From positions 2,879,386 to 2,939,385 of the forward strand of contig CM022671.1 of assembly GCA_012295275.1 (NCBI GenBank): a stretch of DNA of 60,000 nucleotides. Direction: 5' to 3'. Positions within the stretch are counted from its first letter, which is position 1, and each line of letters begins with the position of its first letter. The position numbers were made by a program, and so were the translations under genes. The DNA is from Chrysomallon squamiferum (lineage: Eukaryota; Mollusca; Gastropoda; Neomphalida; Peltospiridae). Shown here piece by piece: positions 1 through 10,985 of the stretch. The notes under the pieces were generated by a model. It was not told where the DNA came from and did not search any database. It saw only the letters and a program-made list of their open reading frames with translations.

Positions 1-99
1 TTCATTATGCTAATTTCTAAAAAACAATTTGGAATTATTACATTTACTGTTTGTTTTTCTTCTTCTTCTTCATCTTTTTTTTTTTTATTATTATTATTT

Positions 100-1578
100 T
101 TTTTTTTTATAGAAATTATTTACCTTTTAGCTTTTAACATTACTCTGTAAGGCTTAACACCTTGACCATGAAAACCTCAATATTTTTTGGAAAAACACAC
201 TCTCGTTTGTAGTCTGTATAATGTACATTTATGAATTTAATTTTTTAATACTTTAATACTACATTACTTTTTAAATTGTTGTTGTTATTATTATTACCAT
301 AACAACAACAAGATAATAATAATAATAATTTTTATTATTACTATTATTATATAGTTACAAACTGTAGCAACTTCAATGACGCCCATGAAAACTTGAACAT
401 TGTACATACATTACATTTTACACTCACGGAGTTAACTCTACGAGCTTTCTTCCGACGAACAAACTCAACTGAACAAAATACCGATCTCTGCTTCATTTCT
501 ATAACCAAAATGCATGTATTTGCCTCCCGAAAATGGTAAGAAACCTTGATGAAAAACTACGATAAAATCTCTTGACAATTTTCGAGCAAGAGACCCCTTT
601 CGAAAATATATTACTAGAAAGAGCAATATTTCATCTCTTTAAACACAGTGGAATTAAATCTTAAAACAAGTATACATTTTTTGCCGAACCACGTTGTAAT
701 TCATGGTTCACCTCCGAGTTACTTTTCCTAAACGAGAACCTCCTGAATTCTATTTGATGTTTCCTGTTGGTGAGCAAAATGATAATTATTTTCAAAGATG
801 TCGATTTAACCGTATAAATTATTAAGTGATTAAATCTGGGTTGAAATGAAATCGAGCTGCTTATGTACACATTTTCTAACGGTGTCTCCATTAAATCATC
901 GAAATTATTTAGGCACATCACTTCGACAAAATGTTAGTTTCAAACTCTGATGAGAGGCCTAATGCACAAAATCTGTGTGGTTTTTTAGCAGTTTATTTAT
1001 GATTATGGATTCAGTAGTATTTACCTTTTTATTTGATTTTTCTCCGGTTATGGCAATGCCTTGGATGTAAATATTGGAACTGGTGATCGAATAAGTGTGG
1101 TAGATTGGTGTCTTTCGGAAAATTAAGCTTGTTATGTTTGAAACGTGGTTCAATAATACAACATACACAATAAATAATAACGGTAGGTCATTCAGTACAA
1201 ATTTCCTTATTCAGTCTCTTCTTCACTTCGACATTTGCTTCAGAAAATCCGCTCTTACTTTCACTCATGCTCTCAAAAATATATTATCCAAAATCACTTC
1301 TTAAGTTTTAGCCTGGTGAAATTCAACATATACTACATGTAAGTACTATCAAGATATAATTCATTATCCTTTCATATTTGTGTCTGTGTTATTATTATAG
1401 ACTGTAAATTGTGTTGAGCCCCCCTCTAAGGAGAAAAGGGCACTCAACAAGTCTCCTTATTATTACCTAGACTTTACAGGCAGTAAACAGCAATTTGTAA
1501 AAAGAAGAAAAGAAGAATTACCGCGCCGCTACCACCACAATTAACATTTCAGATTTTCTAATTTCTCCAATCTAAATG
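100..1578. repeat. Tandem duplication 1, first copy
   Basis: From the poly-T/ATAGAAATTATTTACC border to the next poly-T tract. The same sequence follows at about 1590-3240. Differences: this copy has a ~100-bp block with GTTGAG...CTCAAC inverted ends near 1415-1450 that the other lacks. No gene recognised; minus-strand frames near 661-921 are kept in both copies but match nothing I know. Confidence 0.8.
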
Positions 1579-1589
1579 TATTTTTTTTT

Positions 1590-3240
1590 TTTTTTTTTTT
1601 TTATAGAAATTATTTACCTTTTAGCTTTTAACATTACTCTGTAAGGCTTAACACCTTGACCATGAAAACCTCAATATTTTTTGGAAAAACACACTAGTTT
1701 GTAGTCTGTATAATGTACATTTATGAATTTAATTTTTTAATACTTTAATACTACATTACTTTTTAAATTGTTGTTGTTATTATTATTACCATAACAACAA
1801 CAAGATAATAATAATAATTTTTATTATTACTATTATTATATAGTTACAAACTGTAGCAACTTCAATGACGTCCATGAAAACTTGATTGCCCCCCCCACAG
1901 AGGAACGTTCCAGTCAGCGAGAGGCAGATTCGTAATATTCGAAAGTTGTTTATTATAGGTCCTGTCTCTACTATGTTAAAAAATGGAAAATCTGAAGTCT
2001 TATCGCACAAATGTTACATTGTACTGTGGGAAAAATAAAAAAATAAAAAATAAAATGCTTTAACTCTTCATCGGGTTAGTCGTCCCCTCGCTATAAATCT
2101 TTGATCGTGTATTGTGAACACTGAACATGCATTACTTTTTACACTCACGGAGTTAACTCTACGAGCTTTCTTCCGACAAACAAACCCAACTGAACAAAAT
2201 ACCGATCTCTGCTTCATTTATATAACCAAAATGCATGTATTTGCCTCCCGAAAATGGTAAGAAACCTTGATGAAAAATTTCGATAAAATCTCTTGACAAT
2301 TTTCGAGCAAGAGACCCGTTTCAAAAATATATTACTAGAAAGAGCAACATTTCATCTCTTTAAAGACACTGGAATTAAATCTTAAAACAAGTACACGTTT
2401 TTTGCTGAACCACGTTGTAATTCATGGTTCACCTCCGAGTAAGAAAGACTGATTATGTTACTTTTCCTAAACGAGAACCTCCTGAATTCTATTTGATGTT
2501 TCTTGTTGGTGAGCAAAATGAATTTTTTTTTCAAAGATGTCGATTTAACCGTATAAATTATTAAGTGATTAAATCTGGGTTGAAATGAAATCGAGCTGCT
2601 TATGTACACATTTTCTAACGGTGTCTCCATTAAATCATCGAAATTATTTAGGCACATCACTTCTCGACAAAATGTTAGTTTCAAACTGTGATGAGAGGCC
2701 TAATGCACAAAATCTGTAATTTGTTTTTTTTTTTTTTTTTAGTAGTTTATTTATGATTATGGATTCAGTAGTATTTACCCTTTTATTTGATTTTTCTCCG
2801 GTTATGGCAATGCCTTCGATATAAATATTGGAACTGGTGATCGAATAAGTGTGGTATATTGGTGTCCGTCGGAAAAATTAAGCTTGTTATGTTTGAAACG
2901 TGGTTCAGTAATACAACATACACAATACAAAATAACGGTAGGTGATTCAGTACAAATTTCCTTATTGAATTTCTTCTTCAGTTTGACACTGGCTTCAGGA
3001 AATCCGCTCCTAAATTCAAACATGCTCTCAAAAACATATTTTCATAAGTCAGTTTTTAAATCTTTAGCCAGATGAAATTCAGCTACATATCGCTCACATT
3101 CACGTCACCATATACATATAATTAATGACCCATTCAGTTTTTGTCCATGTGTTCTTAAACTGCAATTTACAAAAAGAAAAAAGATGAACCACCTTCCAAA
3201 ATTTAACATACAGATTTTCTAATTTATTCTTTCTAAATGT
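1590..3240. repeat. Tandem duplication 1, second copy
   Basis: Collinear with ~100-1578. The offset grows from about 1,495 to 1,720 bp because this copy has a ~225-bp insertion around 1885-2120 (starting at a CCCCCCC run). The T tract at 1580-1602 forms the junction. Confidence 0.8.
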
Positions 3241-3597
3241 GTTTCACATCTAGAACTTTTCACTCTGATTAATGTGGTATAAAAACTGTTTGTAGTACAA
3301 GCAGAACGAGTTAAGAATTTTCGCAGAATTAATTTTTTAAAATATGAATGGTCAAGAGCAAATGAATGATTTTGCCGACTTTGTCTTCACATATCAATGT
3401 AAATTCTTTTCAGAGCAATGAATAATTACAACACAAAGTATGATATATTATGAAATAAGCTGGGTTAAAGACAATTTCGCTTCAGAAAGATACCTTAAAA
3501 AGTTAGATTTATTGAAAATGGTAAATATATATATATACACCATTTTCTATATAAACAAACAAATCTAATAACAATAACAACTGTGGAAATATCCGAA
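3241..3597. other. Unique AT-rich spacer
   Basis: No gene, repeat or signal recognised between the two tandem duplications apart from a short (TA)n near 3525. Confidence 0.5.
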
Positions 3598-4043
3598 TGG
3601 TAAGTTCGATTTATCCCAACCCGCCACAGGATACAAATATATATAATTACAGTAAACGAGTCAAATTTGTATTTCGAAAACAGAAAATCACTTTGGAATA
3701 CCTTTTGTTATGCGAAGATGAAAATTAATAACTAATTTAATTTCTTCGTGGACTATTTGTTTGAACTGGAATTGCGACTAATCAGGATTCTGGCATAATT
3801 AAGTCATGGATATTTCAGTGCAGGTACACTGCTAGAAAAGTTTCACAAAAGATTATGAAAAAGTAGTTATTATACATAATGAAAATGAAAGTAAGTATTC
3901 ACGCTAAGCCAAAAATAGCCTTTCCGGTTAAATCCTATCTTTAACAAGAAACTATACACTTCCTGGAAAATATATTGCCTCATATTTCCTTATATGGTAT
4001 TTGAAAAATATAATCCAATCATATGTTCACATCACACAGTGGG

Positions 4044-4229
4044 CTGATATATAAGGACTTGCGCATATACTTCACATTTCGTCAGAATGCATCTGTCGCA
4101 GGCGTGCTTCTCAACAACTTGTTATGATTAGCACGTTAATTTTACAGCTTACTTCAGTTCTTCAAAGAGAAAGTAGATGAGAAAACTCTGGTTTTCAAAT
4201 GAAGAGCAAATTAAATTTTAACCAAGCGA
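4044..4229 (+). promoter_or_regulatory. Promoter/leader-like stretch with TATA and donor
   Basis: GATATATAAGG (about 4047) followed ~28 nt later by TTCACATTTCGTC, and at 4229 a donor-like GCGAG|GTAGGA. The second copy has CTACAAGG in place of TATATAAGG. It resembles the arrangement before gene B but its sequence differs. Whether it feeds gene A, 7 kb downstream, is unknown. Confidence 0.2.
4081..4143 (-). repeat. Hairpin element, copy a (diverged)
   Basis: TCTGTCGCAGGCGTGCTTC and ...GATTAGCACGTTAA match the reverse complement of the 87-nt element at 55535-55621. The outer hairpin arm is missing. Confidence 0.6.
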
Positions 4230-5930
4230 GGTAGGAATCTATTTATCTTTTTATTTCTGTCTAATTTAAGTTTTATTAGATTACCATCTCGTGAATGTTT
4301 AAGGCCTTTATCAAACGATTTAAATTCCACATAATGGCTGAAAAACAGTACAATTAAAATATCATATATTACAAAATTCTTTTAAACATATGCACTTATA
4401 TTTTAAAGATATATATATGTATATATTTGCTTATTTACATTATGCTTTATGTTGAATAGCTTTTATTTAGATTCGTGACAAAAACCGTACTTTGCGCTAT
4501 CACCCGAGTGTACCCAAGTCCGTGCTCCTTGTATCTAGCTGATGTGCACAACCTCAAAAATTATGTTGTTGTTTTCCAGAACAAAACCTTTTTTGTGACA
4601 TAGTATGTACATATATCTCCACTGGTTCGATTCTTAATTGTCGCTTTTGCTTTTCTGAAAGTGTTTTGAATAAATCTTTTAATATATCCAGGCGAAAAAA
4701 CGTGAGATTATATTTCACTTATGTAAGTAGTGTGAAACGTAGAACAGGTATATGTCACTTTGTGCAAAATATCCTCTATACGTCGACCACAACAAATTTT
4801 CAAGCTTCAGTGAAAATCATTTGGCATTATGGTCTGTAAACAAAGAGTTATCGCCAAGTCACATTGTCAAATACTTCTGTTTGATTGGTTTATTTGTATT
4901 CTACTTCAGTGGAATAAATGTTTATCTGTATAAAATTAATTAGTTACAGCTTCAGGTAACTTATAATTTTGTTCAACCTGATGTCCTGAAAATTCCATAC
5001 GGTCATCTTGCTTTCTAAGGAAGATAAAACGATTTAATGAACTTCTATCATAGTATTTGTTTCAATAAAGCTTGAAGAAATGGACTGAAATAGAATTTCT
5101 GGGATGTAAAATTACCATAATTCCCTGACATTTTACCTTCTTGTTATTGGTATCATTATAATGGTGTTTCATGTTCTTTAATAATTTTAATTAGGGGTTG
5201 TCTTTTTCTTCTTTTATTTATTTATTTTTAATTTTTTGTTTCGATCATGTTCCTATTTTATAGCTTTAAAGTTATGGCTGGTGTCTTATAAATACTTTGA
5301 AATACAATTGAAATCATACTGATTTCAGATATCAAATACTCTTTGATTTACGTATTCCGATATGAAAAACAAGAAAATAAATGAAACAAACACAGAATCC
5401 ACCAATGAGCTTATCATTGGTGATAATTTGTCTTAGCTGGTAGACTGAAGGGAGTTAACAATAATATATGCTGGACAAAATCAAAGAGAATATAAGAAAC
5501 TTAAACTCTGTCAGAATGAGCGTGCAGTTTGGTGATTGTGTCTGTATCTGGAAAGGTTAAGAAGGGCCCAATAGTAATAACGCTATCACTTATTTCTAAT
5601 CTGCCTATTCAGCAACATGAATAATGCTCAAAGACTCATCACTCATGCATGTGCAGAACTGCATGACAACTGTACTTTTATTTTACTCAGGGTGTACTGA
5701 ATATAGTGTCAATTTATACAAATATCATCAAAAATAAGTATATAATCATTGTTTAGAAGATGAACGAATGGCCTTCACCCCATACATCTCAGATAATATG
5801 TGCTATGAGTTTATTGTGACTTGAGGGTGACACATTTTATTTTGCATCTAAATCACTGTCGTCGCAGTGTCACCTGACTCATTTTAATGAAAGCAATTTC
5901 TGGATTTTAATATATGGAAATTTATCTGAC

Positions 5931-8240
5931 TGGTAAGTTCGATTTATCCCAACCCGCCACAGGATAAAAAATATTTCCATTTGGAATATATTTTGTTATA
6001 CCAAGATGATAATTAATTTAATTTCTTCGTGGACTATTTGTTAGAACTGGAATTGCGACGTATCGGGCTTCTGGCACAATTAAGTGTTTATATATATGAA
6101 CAGTCATGATATTTCAGTGCAGGTACATTGCTAGGAAACTTTCACAAAAGATTATGAAAAAGTAATTATGCAAAATGAAAATGAAAGTAAAAATCCACGC
6201 TAAGTCAAAAATAGCCTTTCCGGTTAAAATCTATCTTTAACAAGAAACTATACACTTCCTGGAAAATATATTGCCTATTTCCTTATATGGTATTTGAAAA
6301 ATATAATCCAATCATTATGTTTCTTCTGCATCATATGTTAACATCACCCAGAGCGCTGATCTACAAGGACTTGCGCATATCCTTCACATTTCGTCAGAAT
6401 GCATCTGTCGCAGGCGTGCTTCTCAACAACTTGTTATGATTAGCACGTTAATTTTACAGCTTACTTCAGTTCTTCAAAGAGAAAGTAGATGGGAAAACTC
6501 TGGTTTCCAAATGAACAGCAAATTAAGTTTTAACCAAGCGAGGTAGGAATCTATTTATCTTTTTATTTCTGTCTAACTTAAGTATTATTAGATTACCATC
6601 TCGTGAATGTTTAAGGCTTTTATCAAACGATTTAAATTCCACATAATGGCTGAAAAACAGTACAATTAAAATATCATATATTACAAAATTCTTTTAAACA
6701 TATGCACTTATATTTTAAAGATATATATGTATATATTTGCTTATTTACATTATGCTTTATGTTGAATAGCTTTTATTTAGATTCGTGACAAAACCGTACT
6801 TTCTGCTATCACCCGAGTGTACCCTAGTCCGTGCTCCTTGTATCTAGCTGATGTGCACAACATCAAAACTTATGTTGTTGTTTTCCAGAACAAAACCTTT
6901 TTTGTGACATAGTATGTACATATATCTCCACTGGTTCGATTTTGAATTTTCTCTTTTGCTTTTCTGAAAGTGTTTTTAATAAATCTTTTAATATATTCAG
7001 GCGAAAAAACGTGAGGAATATATTTCACTTCTATAAGCAGTGTGAAATGTAGAACAGGTATATGTCACTTTGTGCAAAATATCCTCTAAACGTCGACCAC
7101 AACAAATTTTCAAGCTTCGGTGAAAATCATGTGGCATTTTGGTCTGTAAATAAAAGAGTTATCGCCAAGTCACGTGGTCAAATACCTCTATTTGATTGGT
7201 TTATTTGTATTCTACTTCAGTGGAATAAATGTTTATCGGTATAAAATTAATTAGTTACAGCTTTAGGTAACTTATAATTTTATTTAACCTGATATCCTGA
7301 AAATTCCATACAATCATCTTGCTTTCTAAGGAAGATAAAACGATTTAATGAACTTCTATCATAGTATTTGTTTCAATAAAGCTTGAAGCCATGGACTGAA
7401 ATGAAATTTCTGGTATGTAAAATTACCATAATTCCCTGACAATTTATTGTCGTGTTATTGGTATCATTATAATGGTGTTTCATGTTCTTTAATAATTTTA
7501 ATTAGGGGTTGTCTTTTTCTTCTTTTATTTATTTATTTTTAATTTTTTTGTTTTGATCATGTTCCTATTTTATAGCTTTAAAGTTGTGGCTGGTGTCTTA
7601 TAAATACTTTGAAATACAATTGAAATGATACTGATTTCAGTAAATGAATACTCTTTGATTTACATATTCCAATATAAAAAATAAGAAAATAAATGAAACA
7701 AACACAGAATCCACCAATGAGCTTATCGTTGGTGATAATTTGTCTCAGCTGGTAGATTGAAGGGAATTAACAATAATATATGCTGGACAAAATCAAAGAG
7801 AATATAAGAAACTTAAACTCTGTAATGTCAGAATGAGTGTGCAGTTTGGTGTATGTGTCTGCATCTGGAAAGGTTAAGAAGGGCCCAATAGTAATAAAGC
7901 TATCACTTATTTCTGACCTGCCTATTCAGCAACATGCATAATGCTCAAAGACTCATCAGTCATGCATGTGCGGAACTGCATGACAACTGTACTTTTATTT
8001 TACTCAGGGTGTACTGAATATAGTGTCAATTTAAACAAATATCGTAAAAAAATAAGTATATAATCATTGTTTAGAAGATGAACGAATGGCCTTCACCCCA
8101 TACATCTCAGATAATATGTGCTATGAGTTTATTGTGACTTGAGGGTGACACATTTTATTTTGCATCTAAATCACTGTCGTCGCAGTGTCACCTGACTCAT
8201 TTTAATGAAAGCAATTTCTGGATTTTAATATATGGAAAGT
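5931..8240. repeat. Tandem duplication 2, second copy
   Basis: Follows head-to-tail on the first copy and ends near 8240 where TATATGGAAAGTTAT diverges into the MULE relic region. Offset drifts from 2,333 to 2,310 through small indels, including loss of a few hundred-base-scale positions near its start (sequence between ~3640 and 3690 is shortened). Confidence 0.85.
6391..6454 (-). repeat. Hairpin element, copy b
   Basis: Identical to copy a over most of its length, carried along in the tandem duplication, so it does not represent a separate insertion. Confidence 0.6.
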
Positions 8241-8339
8241 TATTTGAAAGGGCAATTGGTTTGGATCATGTATCAGTAAGATCACTAATGTCATCTACCC
8301 AGGTGCCAGAAACATTCTGATATGATATATTCCTCTTTC

Positions 8340-8770
8340 ATAATAGTGGTTCTGAAAGTGAGTTGAGGATTCTGGCTTATGTGACATACGTGCAGTTAAA
8401 CTAGTTGTTGAATCTGATATTTGAATGATGGATAGGAACTGTGCCATGGCACCACATTATGCAGCTTTTTGTTATTAAAATACTGCATTACTGAAAGACA
8501 AGAAACAGCAAACCTTACGAAGTCCTATTATGAGCTATTATAGGTCACTGCAACACTCACAGATTTTCATCCTAAACTTGATAATCAGTTTTGAAAGTGC
8601 AGCAATTCAGGCAGTGAAAACTGTATTTGGTGAGGATTGCTTCTATTATCTTAATACTCAATCACATGACAAAAAATACAAGAATAAGGATGCAGTTTCT
8701 GTAAAGTTTTGCTATGCTAGAACTAATTATTTGACAGATTATTTATATTGAACTTAACTGAATGAACACT
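8340..8770 (+). pseudogene. MULE-like transposase relic, copy 1
   Basis: Best preserved of three copies. In shifted frames one reads ELRILAYVTYVQL (8353), SDIW.MDRNCAMAP (8416), ALLKDKKQQTL (8484) and then an open stretch 8530-8751 containing IISFESAAIQAVKTVFGED. The order of these blocks matches Mutator-like (MULE) transposases of animals: RI...T, D.W..DG.F, ALL..K...TY, DFE.A....... The DFE aspartate is Ser here and frames are broken, so it is inactive. Assignment is by motif memory, not by a search. Confidence 0.55.
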
Positions 8771-9431
8771 ATAGAAATGAAATAAAACAGAGTCAGATGC
8801 ATTTCTGATATTTTTCAACCAGATGTCTGGAGTATGTCACTCTCAGGGGTTATCCAGCACCAACAACCAGTGCAATGGATTGAACAACAAATGTTTATCA
8901 CTTGTTAGTCATCATGATCAACCAGTTTTTAAGGTTATAAAGAGTCTGAAACTGCAGAAAATAATGGTTGTAAACATAGTTTGTACACCATGCATAATGC
9001 AATTTTCAATCACAAAAGAGAAGACAAGTACAAGTACAGCTACAAATCAGGCTACAGAACCTTTGTACTGATTACAATACCAAATACAGTATACTTGAGG
9101 ACTTTCTCAGGGCTGTTGGCCACAACATGATTGAGAGTCTATGATGTGATTCTGAATCTTAAATGATCAACAGTTCCTTAATCAATCATTTTCTTGCTGT
9201 TTTGAACATTACTGGAGAGATGAAACCCACAACTGTATTATAGAGTTATACCACTGATAAGCAGTAAGAGGTTGTTTAGATAGTATTCTGACAAACAAAT
9301 TATGGGTCTCTGTGAAATTATGGAAACATCCTATTGCAGACGTGCTTCTATCTTCTGGCAAGCTCTCCAATTTCTGATCAAAGTGCCATGACTGACATTG
9401 TCAGGAGTGTTTACTGACATAGTTAAAAAAT
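8771..9431. other. Region between MULE relic and hairpin element
   Basis: Contains an open frame of 82 codons at 8823-9071 starting right after CAACCAGATGTCTGG, a string that parallels AACAGACGTCTGG in the palindrome-rich element at 44265. It is probably the 3' remainder of the same transposon. No domain recognised. Confidence 0.4.
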
Positions 9432-9518
9432 TCTGCGACGGACATGCCCACTGACCTGTCAGAAAGTGTGCCTGTCATAGACGTGCTTCACAACAGCTTG
9501 CTCTGATTAGCACGTTAA
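9432..9518 (-). repeat. Hairpin element, copy c (full length, 87 nt)
   Basis: Reverse complement of 55535-55621 along its whole length. Runs from TCTGCGACGGACATGC to TTAGCACGTTAA. The second arm has decayed (CCTGTCATAGACG). Confidence 0.75.
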
Positions 9519-10985
9519 TTTTTTTTCATTCATTCATTCACATAGTTAATATTATTTTTACTTACATACATTTTATCTCTGGCACCATTACTGCACACTT
9601 GGCAGTCAGTAGATATTGAGAAACCTTTTTGTAAATCAGATCTAAAAACTGAAAGCACAACTGCTGTAAAAATTCATGAATTTTTATTTTGTACTTTATC
9701 AAATATTTGTTATAGTTGTTTCTGTCTAATATACTTCAGTATGGGTATCATTACTCCAGAATTCTCAGATGATTACACAAGTTAAAAGATTTTTCCCTCC
9801 CTGCAAGTGAGATTATTTTCATCACTTTGTATATGTAATATAGTTGTTCACTAAAGGTAAATACTAACAGCCTTTTATTTATTTTTTTTTTTTTTTTTAA
9901 AAACAAAAATCTAATTTTATTTAGAAGGCTACAACAATTTACTCATCAAAACCATTCCACTTATAAAACTGGTAAGTCTATGCTACAAGAATGTCATTTC
10001 CAATAAATTAATGTTTTATTTTTTATTTTAATGATTAATGATTAATTTTTAATTAATTAATTAATTAATTAATTTATTTATTTATCATCTTCTGTATCTT
10101 CTTTAGAAACACACAGGCTGCACAATTAATATAGCACTTTTACTACTGGGTTTTGTACAACCATGTTACATTATAATTAAAGCTGGATTGTAAAAAAATA
10201 AAATACAGCAACAACTATTACCATTGCTACTATAACCAGTGATACAAATTCTGCTACAATAACGTCTATATTGCACCTTTCACTTCAACCAATAACTGCT
10301 AGCACCAAAACTGGTTACTACTAACATTACTGCTATTATTATTGTTACTGTTAGTACTACTACTACTAACATTATGACTATTTCTATTGTATTTATTATT
10401 ACCAGATGGATGATCTAGCCTGAAGACTGAATCTAATTTGAAAATGTTATGAAGGATTAACAGATGTTATCATGGCGGTATGTTTCCCTAAAGTACTTTT
10501 TAATGATGCAATACATCTATGTTGAGAATTTTACTCTTTGTAGGCAATTATTTGGCATCTTAAAAAAGAAAGAAAAAAGATTTTTGTTAATGTTAAAATT
10601 CTACATAAAATGAAATCAGTTCTGAATATTGCCTAGATAACTATATAGCAGTCTTTCACTATTCATAAAAATACAGAATTGTATATATACACTTTACAAC
10701 AACATATTTGCAGTGAATTAATACATGTGTTAATACAATATTTCCATCAAAACTGTAACTATATCTTCAAGAATATCTCCTCCACCATAATAAATAACTT
10801 CTAACAAGTTCTGTGGCTCAAACAGTGGGTGACTGATTGCTTCAGAATGGTCTTTGCAATATGCAAAAATTTTCAAGGAAATGTTTGACAAATTACATTT
10901 CTGTTTACGATGCATGGGGGAATTTTCATAAATATGATTTTGTTAACACTTCTTTGAAAAATAAAAAATAAACTTTTCTTTATAG
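9519..10985. repeat. Region upstream of gene A, duplicated at ~42.6-43.9 kb and ~55.4-56.0 kb
   Basis: Shared landmarks: ATGGGTATCATTACTCCAG (9739) with ATGGGTGCGATTACTCAG (55420); the CTGGATTAYAAAA and CTACTACTACTA stretches; GATGGATGATCTAG (10405) with GATTGATGATCTAG (43491); GTAGGCAATTATTTGGC (10541) with GTAGGCCATTATTTGGC (43595). The unit near 10020-10080 is (TTAA)n/(TTTA)n. It holds the possible ATG GCG mini exon of gene A but no other gene. Confidence 0.65.
10472..10477 (+). other. Possible start codon and mini coding exon of gene A (ATG GCG | GTATGT)
   Basis: The sequence TTATCATGGCGGTATGT puts an ATG with A at -3 and G at +4 two codons before a good splice donor (GT at 10478). The donor phase (0) fits the phase-0 acceptor at 10985, which would give Met-Ala-Val-Asn-Asn. 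The related segment near 43532 keeps ATGGCGGTAT, but those near 23357, 39718 and 55986 read ATCGCGGGT, so the ATG is not shared by all copies. This is a hypothesis only; no transcript evidence is available here. Confidence 0.25.

Larger units (their letters stand above)
3598..5930. repeat. Tandem duplication 2, first copy (2.33 kb)
   Basis: Starts TGGTAAGTTCGATTTATCCC; the same string restarts at 5931, so the unit length is 2,333 bp. Contains a copy of the hairpin element (4081), a 63-codon open frame at 4752 that is broken in the other copy, and several AT-rich stretches. Not coding as far as I can see. Confidence 0.9.

Noticed and set aside
661-921. Minus-strand frames repeated at 2382-2684
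   Set aside because: Present in both copies of a recent duplication, but a shared frame is expected from recency alone; no domain, start context or splice structure recognised.
4752-4943. 63-codon open frame in tandem duplication 2
   Set aside because: The second copy at 7062 is frameshifted, and related copies at 43.0 and 53.5 kb are also broken; it looks non-coding.
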